Notes: a model not told the origin generated them from the sequence alone. A stretch of DNA of 64,000 nucleotides from Paracoccaceae bacterium (GCA_026706985.1 JAPOXR010000061.1:1-64000); one strand, 5' to 3'; shown: positions 27,535 to 36,614, counted from the stretch's first letter. Numbers and translations are program-made.

Positions 27535-28383
27535 GCCCTTATCGCCGATGAAGAGGTGGCAACAGGCCCGGAAGCCGAGCAGGTCAAAGACTTGATGCTG
27601 GTCGGCACTTCCATGGGCGGCGCCAGACCGAAGGCCGTGGTCGAGGATGATAATGGTCTATGGATCACAAAATTCAATCGCCCGGAAGACAAGTGGAACC
27701 ATGCCCGCACCGAGCATGCCATGCTTGTCCTTGCCCGCGCCTGCGGTATCGAGAGCGCTGAAAGCCGCATAGTCGCGGTGGGCGGCCGTGACGTTCTACT
27801 CGTCAAACGCTTCGATCGTGAACAAACGAAAGGCGGCTATCTGCGCGCCCGCATGATCAGCGGACTGACCTTGCTCCGTACGGAAGATACGCACCTACAC
27901 CGCAACCGCTGGTCATACGTGCTGATGGTCGAAGAACTGCGCCGCATCTGCCCGAATCCGAAAGAAGACGCCGCCGAGCTGTTCCGCCGCATGACCTTCA
28001 ACGCACTGATCTCGAACACCGACGATCATCCGCGCAACCATGCCGCCATCGCAAAGGACAAGGACTGGCGTCTGTCACCGGCCTACGACCTGACTCCGTC
28101 CATGCCGATCAGCAAGGAGCGCCGCGGTCTCGCTCTAACCTGCTGAGACTCGGGCCGCTACGCCAATGCGCAGAACCTGCTCTCGCAATGCCGACGCTTC
28201 CACCTGAAACAGGATGAGGCACAGGCGCTGATCGACACCATGGAAGAGCTGGTCAAAGTATGCTGGTATGAAACGGCACGCCGCGAAGGCGTCTCGGAAA
28301 TGGATTGCAAAACCATTAGTTCGGCCTTCGCCTATCCGGGCTTCCGCCTGCCCCTCGAAGCGCCGGAATACATGGGAGCATAG
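27535..28383 (+). pseudogene. hipA: HipA-like kinase toxin, truncated and with internal stop
   Basis: Resembles the catalytic C-terminal two thirds of HipA-family serine/threonine kinases: GTSMGGARPKAVVEDDNGLWITKFN (ATP-binding start), RTEHAMLVLARACGI, GRDVLLVKRFDRE, FRRMTFNALISNTDDHPRNHAAI (catalytic D and N) and LSPAYDLTPS. The N-terminal domain is missing. A TGA at 28144-28146 falls where relatives have a glycine (GGA to TGA fits), and the same frame then continues GRYANAQNLLSQCRRFHLKQDEA to 28383. So it is one nonsense mutation plus a 5' deletion. No hipB antitoxin gene is left. Confidence 0.82.
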
Positions 28384-28536
28384 ATCGTCACCTCCATGAA
28401 GATATCATCGCGATCGCCAACGGATCGCCAGCCACCGAAACAGCGCGGCAGGCATTGGCCAAACTGGATCCTCCTCGAAAGTCCGAAAAGAAAGGGAAGG
28501 TTCGTTCAACCTGTCAGGGCTGACAAAAAAGACGTT

Positions 28537-28944
28537 CTATTTCAGAGCTGAATCGATTTTGTTGATCAGGTTCTTCCACTGCTCGCGTTCCCCGGCGCGC
28601 AATGCATCGACGGAGTTCGTCCGTGTCCAGCGAAGGAACATCTTGGCGAGCTTGAATTTCGAGAATCCGTTGATTTCATTATCAAAGATATTGACGATCT
28701 GTCTTGTTGGATGATCTGCCGCCATTTTCGATACGTCCCACCAAAAATCAGGGCCAGCCTTGGCGGTCCGAACGAGCGTGTCGCGTAGAAGGCCTTCGAC
28801 CGCAGCGGGTTTGATATCCGCGCTGATGTCAGACACGCGCGAAGGCGCATTGGTCTCCTTGCCAGACGAAGCCGAAGCGGCAAGGTCGCCCAAGCTCCGG
28901 TTTGTAGACGTCGATTGCGTCCATGTCGCGCTGAGGACGCTCAC
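28537..28944 (-). CDS. hypothetical protein, possible remnant
   Basis: An open frame of 135 codons. Its last 95 residues look like genuine protein (GPDFWWDVSKMAADHPTRQIVNIFDNEINGFSKFKLAKMFLRW), but I do not recognise the family. The first 40 residues are serine/threonine-rich and low in structure. The frame overlaps the next broken gene by 116 bases, which suggests that its true 5' end has been lost. No clear ribosome site. Confidence 0.4.
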   Translation of the reverse strand: MSVLSATWTQSTSTNRSLGDLAASASSGKETNAPSRVSDISADIKPAAVEGLLRDTLVRTAKAGPDFWWDVSKMAADHPTRQIVNIFDNEINGFSKFKLAKMFLRWTRTNSVDALRAGEREQWKNLINKIDSALK

Positions 28945-29192
28945 GTTCGATCTGCGCCGGACGCGCCTCGACTTCCTCGGGCGTGAACATGCGTCTGAGC
29001 TCCGAGACGGACTGCGGCAATGCCCGCGCGAATTCAGGGTGTTCCTCCGACGCCTCCGCGTAAGGTGAGCAGCTTCTCGCCGATCGCATAGTCGAAGGCC
29101 GGCCCGACGCTATATTGAAGCCGGATGGACTCGGCTGCCCCGCACTGCTCCCTCCAGACTTCGTGCCAGCGGCGCTCTGTGGTCTGCTTCAT
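28829..29192 (-). pseudogene. frameshifted hypothetical gene
   Basis: The start (ATG 29192, GAGGAG upstream) encodes KQTTERRWHEVWREQCGAAE, then SVGPAFDYAIGEKLLT. Near 29062 the sense moves by one base into AEASEEHPEFARALPQSVSELRRMFTPEEVEARPAQIERERPQRD, as shown by ACCTTACGCGGAG where ACC-TTC-GCG-GAG would keep the frame. The joined protein would be about 120 residues, mostly charged helix. I do not know its family. It is one of several broken genes between secG and the catabolic island. Confidence 0.5.
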
Positions 29193-29319
29193 TCCCGATC
29201 TCCTCATCCTCGCAGCGCTTTCTACCGCGTTCACGGAAGCAGTCGTCATCCCACCCTGATCAGCAAGCTGATTTCTGTGGCGTTGATTTGAGCGTCGGAA
29301 GGCGTGGTGGCGCGTGTGA

Positions 29320-31704
29320 TTAGTATTCGGAATTGGCACAACTCCTGGACACAATCATGTTTGCCATCAGGCGAAACGCGCCTGGAACAAGCTTTTCCAT
29401 CTGATGATGCAGAATCAGCGATGTGTGCACATGTCGCCCAAGGCCGATATCGGCGGCCAGCAATGCACCCCGGTGCGGAGACTCTCCCGGGTCGGACATT
29501 TCAACGAGCGGACGGTAAGCCTCATCCCACGACTTGGCAAAATACAGCCCACGCTCCTTATGCCATCCATCCCAGTCACGCGGACCAATTGCATTGGGGG
29601 CTGTCAGCACCGGATGGCCCGACTCAAGGTGGCGCACTTCAGCTGTCTCGTCAGTCACACGCCACCGCAGCGACGGATGTCCGATTTCCAGTCTCCGCGG
29701 CGGCACGGTGCCCGGTTCCCAGTTATCCCATGGCCGGTGGTAGAGGGTAACGAGTGTTCCGCCCGATTCGACCCATCCGTGCAGACGCCGCACTGCCCCG
29801 AGCAACCCCTGTCGGAACCTCATTGCAAAAATACCCACAACCAGCGTGTCGTAAGCTTTCAGTGAATTCTCGCTCGCCAATTCCTCATCCGCCACCTCCG
29901 CAACGTCCGCACCGAGCATGGCAAGCCAATGCCCAACCCGATCGTTTCCACATCCGATGTAGCCCACCCGGACCGTCGGCACGTTCGCCGTCAGAACGCC
30001 AATCCTGACCTCCGCCGGACTCATTCCCACAGTGGGGCCGATGTGGGGATACACCATGCGGCGAACGGACATTGTCGGCTTCCCGTCCAGCAGCAAGGGA
30101 AGTGAATAGATTCCCTCGGCAACCCTGTTCGGCAACATGAGCGCAAAACCACTCTTGGTTCGTCGGCAAATCCAGCCTGCGGGAACGTCCAACGTGGGTT
30201 CTGCCGCCATCGGATGTCGTTCCGACAGCGCGACCTCGATTTCTCGTGTCTTCACGGCAAGATTCACGATGGCCGTATCCGGTTCCACAGCGGCTTGGCG
30301 GGCCGGCATGACAACCGGCGCGTCGTCAAGCGGAAGACGGCATGAAACAACTGTGCTGTCAGTTGCCATCGTCACCGAGAGAGCGGGCGCGGCAGGCTCG
30401 GACGGATCATATCCAGTACGGTAGGGATTGGTCGCAGCGACGTTCGCCCCAAGTTGCACTGCATCGGCTTCAATCCTGCAGCCCTCTGGAACATCCACTT
30501 TCGCGTCAACATACTTGGCATCTCCGCGATACACGTCAAGTTCCACGTCAACCTTGTCCCCAGGATGCAACCAGCGGCAGCTAACCCTTCCCCGCACCTC
30601 AATGCCCAAGGCAATACGAATGACGTGACCGAGTTGAACCTCCTTTTCATCGAGTCGATGGACAATTTCCTCCCGAACCTTGTCCGGGCAGGCAATGCGG
30701 GCCGCACGCAAGCGGTCAAGGGCACAAGTTGCGGCGCGCGCCACGGCCCGGAAATCCGGAAAGGCGGCCTTTGCCGCTTCAAGATCTCGAGCCGCGGCGC
30801 ACAAATCCCCGGCGATCGGTTCCGCTCCGGCAAGGCGCCCCAAGTCGGCCACCGAGACGGGAATGCCCGATGTCAGGCCCAGGTCCGGGCTGCCGGCGCG
30901 GCCGTCGACCAGATGGAGCGGCCAGTTCCGTTCCTGGCCCGCAGGGGTCCAGCGTCCCATGCCCTGACTTCGATGAAATGCCCGCGACTGCTGGCCGATG
31001 CGTTCCCAACCCCATCCGCTGACCGGATCGACTCCGGCGCCTGAAACCACAAATGTCGCAGACGGCGGAGGTTCGTCGTCGTCGTAGGAACGTCCCGCCC
31101 CGGACCATGCCGGAAGACATAACTTCCTTGTTTGCCAAGGTGGAAGAGCACTTGGAAAGTCCCTGTCAGCGGCGGCGGACATGACAAGGTGCGCCATCTC
31201 CGTCATTGCCCGATGATGACCGTGCTGTCCGGGAACATCAAGAAAGGTCGGGCAAATTATGTCAGGCCGCTCAGTCCTGACGACTTCGACAAACCGGGCC
31301 AGAGTGCGCTCTCGACCCCATCGCATCAGTGTCTCGGATCCGCTCTTGGAGAACCCAAAGTCGACTATTGAATCGTCCTGACTTTCCGAAAGCCAATAGA
31401 GACGCATGCCAAGCACATCGGCGGCCCGCTCCATTTCGGCGGTTCGGAGGGCGCCAAGGTCACCGGCCCTTTCGGTTCCAATGTCGTTCTGTCCGCCTTC
31501 GCCCCGTGTGGAACACGTAAAGGAAAGGTTGAAGCCATCCCTGACACGCAGTGCCGCCATCATCGAAGTCGTTTCGTCGTCTGGATGTGCACCGGTATTC
31601 ATAAACCGAACAACACAATTCAGCGGCCTCAGGGCCCACCACAATTCCATGGCGCGCGGCCGCGCCCTGTCCTCGACGATTCGCGCCTGATCTAAGGTTG
31701 CCAT
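29320..31704 (-). CDS. PIG-L family deacetylase with large C-terminal extension
   Basis: A 794-residue protein. The N-terminal 260 residues are a PIG-L/LmbE zinc deacetylase: AHPDDE motif with H40, D42 and D43, then GEGGQND and LRTAEMERAADVLG, and the third ligand region VPGQHGHHRAM. PIG-L enzymes remove N-acetyl groups from GlcNAc conjugates. The middle (about 390-560) looks like a beta-sandwich, and the last 200 residues (VRVGYIGCGNDRVGHWLAML, LVVGIFAMRFRQGLL, LHGWVESGGTLVTLYHRP) resemble a GATase/ThuA-like Rossmann fold. There is no signal peptide. GGGGAG lies 6 bases before the ATG. The gene is divergent from the sugar ABC operon, so it probably acts on the imported substrate. Confidence 0.85.
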   Translation of the reverse strand: MATLDQARIVEDRARPRAMELWWALRPLNCVVRFMNTGAHPDDETTSMMAALRVRDGFNLSFTCSTRGEGGQNDIGTERAGDLGALRTAEMERAADVLGMRLYWLSESQDDSIVDFGFSKSGSETLMRWGRERTLARFVEVVRTERPDIICPTFLDVPGQHGHHRAMTEMAHLVMSAAADRDFPSALPPWQTRKLCLPAWSGAGRSYDDDEPPPSATFVVSGAGVDPVSGWGWERIGQQSRAFHRSQGMGRWTPAGQERNWPLHLVDGRAGSPDLGLTSGIPVSVADLGRLAGAEPIAGDLCAAARDLEAAKAAFPDFRAVARAATCALDRLRAARIACPDKVREEIVHRLDEKEVQLGHVIRIALGIEVRGRVSCRWLHPGDKVDVELDVYRGDAKYVDAKVDVPEGCRIEADAVQLGANVAATNPYRTGYDPSEPAAPALSVTMATDSTVVSCRLPLDDAPVVMPARQAAVEPDTAIVNLAVKTREIEVALSERHPMAAEPTLDVPAGWICRRTKSGFALMLPNRVAEGIYSLPLLLDGKPTMSVRRMVYPHIGPTVGMSPAEVRIGVLTANVPTVRVGYIGCGNDRVGHWLAMLGADVAEVADEELASENSLKAYDTLVVGIFAMRFRQGLLGAVRRLHGWVESGGTLVTLYHRPWDNWEPGTVPPRRLEIGHPSLRWRVTDETAEVRHLESGHPVLTAPNAIGPRDWDGWHKERGLYFAKSWDEAYRPLVEMSDPGESPHRGALLAADIGLGRHVHTSLILHHQMEKLVPGAFRLMANMIVSRSCANSEY

Positions 31705-32012
31705 CCGGGACTCCCCACTCCGCATGCATTCGCGGTTCTACTGCTAGGCGACCCGGCCTGCCCGAACATGCGCGGGACACTCACTGCATCCGATGTCGTA
31801 TTTCGGTCAAACATCGCATTCATCGTCGGAAAACATTGGTGGTTGGACTGCACAACGCATCCATTGCATTATGAATTTTCTTACCGCCTTGACGGTCGGG
31901 TAACTGCGTTTTCTTGATATTGCAAACTTGATGCACTACGGCTCAGAACTGAATATCGGCAAAGCCGGAGTTCATTGAAGAAACTTTCACCTGTAGGAGG
32001 AGACCCTCACAC
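31705..32012. promoter_or_regulatory. divergent promoter region, PIG-L gene and sugar ABC operon
   Basis: About 300 bases between two divergent genes. A TTGACGG (about 31891-31897) is a plausible -35 for the rightward operon, but no good -10 sits at standard spacing. GCAT-rich half-sites recur (GCATCC, CGCATTC, TTGCATTATGAA), possibly operators of a GntR- or ROK-type regulator. AGGAGGAGA precedes the ABC operon start at 32013. Confidence 0.4.
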
Positions 32013-33269
32013 ATGTTTGATAGACAAATCAGGACCGCCGCCCTTGGCGCGATGGCCAGCACCTTCATGTTCGCAGGCGCTGCAAAGGCCGAAGTTGAAA
32101 TCGAATACTGGCAGTATTTCTTCGAAGCCCGCGTCAACGCGATGGAGCAATTGATCGAGAACTTCGAGGCTGCCAATCCTGATATCAAGGTCAAGATGAC
32201 GCACTTTCCCTATGCCGACTACCGCACGAAAGTCGCGGCTGCGATTCCGGCCGGCGAGGGTCCGGACGTAGTTCAGCTGTTTTATGGCTGGCTGAACGAC
32301 TATGTTGCAGCCGACCTAATTCAACCCTTGCCGAATGATGCATTTCCTCCCTCCATGATCGAGGAGGAGTTCTTCCCGATGGTTGGCGCAATGCGTGCCG
32401 GCGACAATTTCTGGGCTCTTCCAACCGCCGTGCGATCTTTGGCGCTGTTCTACAACACGCGCCTGTTTGATGAAGCCGGGATTGAAGAACCTCCGGAAAC
32501 GCTGGACGAGTTGATCGACATCGCCAAGAAACTGACCAAGACCGATTCCGCAGGCAACATCACTCAGGTGGGCATCACGGCCGGCATGACCGCGCAGGAT
32601 CACCACTGGTTCCGTGAGGTGCTGGTGCGTCAATTTGGAGGCGAGCCTTACCTGGACGACTACAAGACAGTCAACTACAACTCCGAAGCCGGTGTCAAAG
32701 CAGCCGAATTCTATTTGGGCTTGGCGAATGAGCACAAGGTTACCGCATTCGGCTTCATGGATGAACCCCAGGCCGCATTCAAGGCTGGGCGGGCAGGCAT
32801 GCACATCGACGGATCGTTTCGAATTGGTGCCTTGAACAATACCCGCGGACTCACATGGAGCGTAACCGAACTTCCTGCGAATGCGGACGGGCTCCAGTCC
32901 AACTATTCGTCATACTGGGTGAATGCGATCACCACGAAGGCGGAAGGCGAAAAGCACGATGCCGCAGTCAAATTCATGCAGTATGTCACTTCCAACGAGG
33001 CAATGCAGATCTGGCTCGATGTGGTTGGCGAACTACCTGCCAAGCCATCGGTTGGATTGACTGAAGCCAATGCGAACGACGAGGTGTTCGGCCCGTTCAT
33101 TCGGGGCCTCGCCTATGCGAACACGACCAAGTTTGCCAATGAGAGTGCACAGCGCCAGATTCTCATCGATATGGTTCAGCGCATTGATCTTGAAGGTCAA
33201 TCCACGGTGGACAGCATTGCCGTTGCCGCCGAAGCCGAGCAGGAGCTGCTCGACGACTACTACAAGTAG
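32013..33269 (+). CDS. ABC transporter sugar-binding protein (family 1)
   Basis: Periplasmic solute-binding protein of 418 residues. The signal peptide (FDRQIRTAALGAMASTFMFAGAAKA) ends near residue 26. The mature part follows the extracellular family-1 pattern: IEYWQYFFEARVNAMEQLIENFEAANPDIKV, GEGPDVVQLFYGWLNDYVAADLIQPL, ALFYNTRLFDEAGIEEPPETLDELIDIAKKL and AAFKAGRAGMHIDGSF. Such proteins deliver mono- or oligosaccharides or derivatives. AGGAGG precedes the ATG. It leads a transporter operon through 37679. A strong hairpin follows its stop codon. Confidence 0.92.
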   Translation: MFDRQIRTAALGAMASTFMFAGAAKAEVEIEYWQYFFEARVNAMEQLIENFEAANPDIKVKMTHFPYADYRTKVAAAIPAGEGPDVVQLFYGWLNDYVAADLIQPLPNDAFPPSMIEEEFFPMVGAMRAGDNFWALPTAVRSLALFYNTRLFDEAGIEEPPETLDELIDIAKKLTKTDSAGNITQVGITAGMTAQDHHWFREVLVRQFGGEPYLDDYKTVNYNSEAGVKAAEFYLGLANEHKVTAFGFMDEPQAAFKAGRAGMHIDGSFRIGALNNTRGLTWSVTELPANADGLQSNYSSYWVNAITTKAEGEKHDAAVKFMQYVTSNEAMQIWLDVVGELPAKPSVGLTEANANDEVFGPFIRGLAYANTTKFANESAQRQILIDMVQRIDLEGQSTVDSIAVAAEAEQELLDDYYK

Positions 33270-33279
33270 GCAGCGGGGC

Positions 33280-33304
33280 GAGCCCCGAGCAGGTCTCGGG
33301 GCTC
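33280..33304 (+). promoter_or_regulatory. intercistronic hairpin after binding-protein gene
   Basis: Perfect 10-bp inverted repeat GAGCCCCGAG / CTCGGGGCTC with a 5-base loop. No U run follows, so it is not a simple terminator. Its place between the binding-protein and permease genes suggests a processing or mRNA-stabilising element that leaves more binding protein than permease. Confidence 0.7.
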
Positions 33305-33347
33305 CTTCACCAGTACCGGAGAGCCGGGACCGGTCTGGAAGGAGACC

Positions 33348-34244
33348 GTGACAGCGTTGTATCGCAACCTATCCGTTCGCCAAAAGCACATCGTATGGGC
33401 TTGGGGGTTTCTGGTCATCCCCATCGTGTTCTACGTGGTGATCCGGTTCTACCCCACGGCCAACGCGATGGTGATCTCCTTTCAGGACTGGAACCTGCTG
33501 GGAAACAGAGTCTGGACCGGTTGGACGAACTACGAGAAGCTCTGGAACGACCCGGTTTTCTGGAAGGTGTTCCAGAACACGTTTGCCTACCTCCTGATTG
33601 GAACACCGGTCAGCCTGGTGGTATCGTTCGCAATAGCCTTTCATCTCGACAAGCTGCGCTTCATGCATGGATTCCTGAGGATGCTGTATTTCCTCCCATT
33701 CATGACATCGGCAGTGGCCATGGCGTGGGTCTGGCGATGGTTCTACCAGCCGGTTCCCATCGGTCTCTTCAACAATTTCCTGTCCAGCCTGGGTATCCCG
33801 CAGATTGAGTTTCTGCGTTCCACAACCCTTGCCCTTTCCGCAATCCTCGCACCGGCGGTTTGGGCAGGATTGGGATTTCAGGTGATCATCTTCATGGCGG
33901 GCCTTCGCGCCATACCGAGAAGTTATTATGAAGCCGCTCGGATCGACGGCGTATCCGGGTGGACCATTCTCTGGCAGATCACGATTCCCCTGCTGAAGCC
34001 AACCATTGTCTTCATCGTGGTCTTCTCCTCAATCGGATTCCTTAGAATCTTCGACCACGTGTTCAACATGACGACAGGCGATCCGGGTGGCCCGCTGAAT
34101 TCAACAAAGCCGCTGGTCCTCATGATTTACCAAACGGCCTTCACGGATTTCAACATGGGCTATGCCGCCGCACAGACCGTGGTCCTGTTCCTGATACTTC
34201 TCGTCGTGAGCCTTCTCCAACTGCGCATCCTTCGGGACCGATAG
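33348..34244 (+). CDS. sugar ABC transporter permease (MalF-type)
   Basis: A 298-residue inner-membrane permease with six predicted helices. The cytoplasmic EAA loop, which contacts the ATPase, is YYEAARIDGVSGWTILWQITIPLLKP. The N-terminal WGFLVIPIVFYVVIRFYPTANAMVISF is typical of UgpA/MalF-like subunits. GTG start with AAGGAGACC directly upstream. It works with the next permease and the ATPase at 36615. Confidence 0.93.
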   Translation: MTALYRNLSVRQKHIVWAWGFLVIPIVFYVVIRFYPTANAMVISFQDWNLLGNRVWTGWTNYEKLWNDPVFWKVFQNTFAYLLIGTPVSLVVSFAIAFHLDKLRFMHGFLRMLYFLPFMTSAVAMAWVWRWFYQPVPIGLFNNFLSSLGIPQIEFLRSTTLALSAILAPAVWAGLGFQVIIFMAGLRAIPRSYYEAARIDGVSGWTILWQITIPLLKPTIVFIVVFSSIGFLRIFDHVFNMTTGDPGGPLNSTKPLVLMIYQTAFTDFNMGYAAAQTVVLFLILLVVSLLQLRILRDR

Positions 34245-34248
34245 CATC

Positions 34249-35130
34249 ATGTATGCGGTCAATTCGGAAATTCAGGCAGCTTCGGAAACACTTCCGAGCA
34301 AGCATGCGCTTCGCAAACCTGTGAACATGGGCCAGATTTGTCGCTGGCTTCTGCTGTTCGCCGGTGGAATCCTGATGGTGGCACCGATTGCATACATGAT
34401 TTCGACGTCTCTCAAGTGGCCGCACGAAATCTACAACCTCTCACTTGTTCCCGAGGAACCGCATCTCGAGAACTACATCTACGTGCTTGAGGACGGCAGG
34501 TTTTATGGCTGGTTCATAAACTCGATCATCATTGCCACCATAACCACGGCGTCAAACATCATCTTTGATAGTCTCGTCGGCTACACGCTTTGCAAATTCC
34601 GCTTTCCGGGACGCTATATCGTGTTCATCGCGATCCTCTCCACGCTGATGATCCCCACGGAAATGCTGGTGATTCCCTGGTACTTGATGTCCCAGTCCCT
34701 TGGATGGCTCGACAGCTATTGGGGGATCATGTTTCCAGGACTCATGACCGCCTTTGGGACTTTTCTGATGAAGCAGTTCTTCGAAACCGTTCCGGACGAC
34801 TTCATCGAAGCCGCACGGATTGACGGCCTGAACGAGCTGCAGATCTGGTGGACAGTGGCGATGCCCCTTGTCCGTCCCGCATTGGCGGCATTGGCAATCT
34901 TTGTCTTCCTCGGCAACTGGACAGCATTCATCTGGCCTCTGATCGTGACGAATTCCGTGGAAATGTACACTCTGCCGGTGGGGCTTTCGAGCTTTGGGGA
35001 CGAGGCGGACGTGCAATGGGAACTCATCATGACCGGAGCGGCAATATCAACAATTCCCACATTGATCGTGTTTCTCGTCTTCCAGCGCTTCATCATTCGC
35101 GGCGTCGTCATGGCAGGACTCAAGGGATGA
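34249..35130 (+). CDS. sugar ABC transporter permease (MalG-type)
   Basis: Second permease, 293 residues. Family features are the N-terminal helix LLLFAGGILMVAPIAYMISTSL, the middle ILSTLMIPTEMLVIPWYLM, and the EAA loop DFIEAARIDGLNELQIWWTVAMPLVRP. It pairs with the MalF-type subunit 4 bases upstream. The stop overlaps the start of the lyase gene (ATGATG at 35127), so translation is coupled. Confidence 0.93.
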   Translation: MYAVNSEIQAASETLPSKHALRKPVNMGQICRWLLLFAGGILMVAPIAYMISTSLKWPHEIYNLSLVPEEPHLENYIYVLEDGRFYGWFINSIIIATITTASNIIFDSLVGYTLCKFRFPGRYIVFIAILSTLMIPTEMLVIPWYLMSQSLGWLDSYWGIMFPGLMTAFGTFLMKQFFETVPDDFIEAARIDGLNELQIWWTVAMPLVRPALAALAIFVFLGNWTAFIWPLIVTNSVEMYTLPVGLSSFGDEADVQWELIMTGAAISTIPTLIVFLVFQRFIIRGVVMAGLKG

Positions 35131-36611
35131 TGGACGGTCCGGTGTTTCCCGACCCGAACTACCGGGCAAACGTGCTTGCGCCTCTCTTCGAAACTGTGAA
35201 GACGCACTATGCCGATCACATGGACACAATTAACCGCGCACACTTGGTGATGTTGTGTGAAACCGGGATCCTGACAGCCGCACAGGGACAGAAAATCGCC
35301 GCGGCCCTGAGCGATATCGATCAGGACATCGACCTGGACGAACTAACCTACAGCGGCGAATTCGAAGACTACTTCTTCCTGATTGAGGCCGAGCTCGTGA
35401 AGCGCCTGGGAGACCTTGGCGGCATGTTGCACGTGGGGCGATCACGCAACGACATGGACCACACCATGTTCAGAATGGCGCTGCGTGGCAAGGCCGAACA
35501 ACAATTCCAGCGCGCACTCGACCTTGCGCACAGCCTCATTGGCAAGGCGCGCATCGAACGCGATACACTCATCGTGGCGTATACGCATGGTCAGCCCGCT
35601 CAACCGACCACCTTCGGGCATTACGTTGCCGCCATAGTCGAAGTGCTGCTTCGTGATGCGGAGCGACTGGATGCAGCGATGGAAGTCGTGGATCTGTGCC
35701 CGATGGGCGCTGCGGCGGTCACGACAACCGGATTTCCGATTGACCGCCGGCGCATTTCGGATCTGCTCGGATTTCGCGCACCGGCTGTGAATTCGTACGG
35801 CTGCATCGCATCGGTTGACTACATCACCGGCCTGTATTCGGCAATAAAGCTCGTATTTCTTCACTTGGGGCGCGTGTTCCAGGACATGGCCCAGTGGTCG
35901 TCCTTCGAAGTTGGTCAACTCCATGTGCCAGACAGTTTAGTGCAAGTCTCTTCGATCATGCCGCAAAAGCGCAACCCGGTATCGATTGAACATATGCGAC
36001 TTCTCGCAAGTCTCGTCGTCGGCCACTGCGACACGGTATTGAACGTCATGCACAACACCCCATTCACGGATATGAATGACAGCGAAGCGGAGGTTCAGCA
36101 GACTGGGCACATGGCCCTGGATTGCGGAGAACGGGTTTTATCCCTGCTTTCGTCCTTCATTCCTTCATGTTCAATCAATTCAGCTCGGATTTCGGTCAAC
36201 GCCGATCAGGCCTGCATCACCATTACCGAACTGGCGGATACGCTGGTCCGGGAGGAGGGCCTCTACTTTCGTCAGGCTCATGCGGTGGCTGCGTCAACTG
36301 CACGTGCTGTGATTGCGAATGGACAGAGGCTGGGAAGCGGATACGCTGCCTTTTCTTCCGCATTCACCTCGGAAACGGGAAGGAAAACAAGGCTTTCCGA
36401 AGAGACATATGCAAATGCGGTTATGCCTGACGTTTTCGTTGCGCGCCGTGACCGCCTCGGTGGACCATCCCAAACTGCGCTTGAAAGCGCGTTCCTGGAT
36501 TACGAGAACGTTCTTCGGAGCCTCCAAGACAGGAATTCGGAACGGGCCGCACGGCGAGAGCAGGCAAACATCAGCCTGGAAACGGCGTTCAATATGTTGC
36601 TGAAAGGATAG
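35127..36611 (+). CDS. argininosuccinate lyase-like enzyme (aspartase/fumarase superfamily)
   Basis: A 494-residue member of the superfamily that removes fumarate from N- or C-succinyl compounds. The signature is SSIMPQKRNPVSIEHMR, and conserved upstream segments are LHVGRSRNDMDHTMFRM and YTHGQPAQPTTFGHYVAA, both as in ArgH. ArgH proper is about 460 residues and belongs to arginine synthesis; this copy sits inside a sugar ABC operon between permease and ATPase genes, so it more likely cleaves an imported amino-acid or succinyl conjugate. That is inference. The ATG at 35127 overlaps the permease stop; an adjacent ATG at 35130 would drop one residue. Confidence 0.85.
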   Translation: MMDGPVFPDPNYRANVLAPLFETVKTHYADHMDTINRAHLVMLCETGILTAAQGQKIAAALSDIDQDIDLDELTYSGEFEDYFFLIEAELVKRLGDLGGMLHVGRSRNDMDHTMFRMALRGKAEQQFQRALDLAHSLIGKARIERDTLIVAYTHGQPAQPTTFGHYVAAIVEVLLRDAERLDAAMEVVDLCPMGAAAVTTTGFPIDRRRISDLLGFRAPAVNSYGCIASVDYITGLYSAIKLVFLHLGRVFQDMAQWSSFEVGQLHVPDSLVQVSSIMPQKRNPVSIEHMRLLASLVVGHCDTVLNVMHNTPFTDMNDSEAEVQQTGHMALDCGERVLSLLSSFIPSCSINSARISVNADQACITITELADTLVREEGLYFRQAHAVAASTARAVIANGQRLGSGYAAFSSAFTSETGRKTRLSEETYANAVMPDVFVARRDRLGGPSQTALESAFLDYENVLRSLQDRNSERAARREQANISLETAFNMLLKG

Positions 36612-36614
36612 CGG

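Noticed and set aside
28506..28526. TGTCAGGGCTGACAAAAAA as a Rho-independent terminator
   Set aside because: The run following the stem is A, not T, on the plus strand, and on the minus strand the T run precedes the stem.
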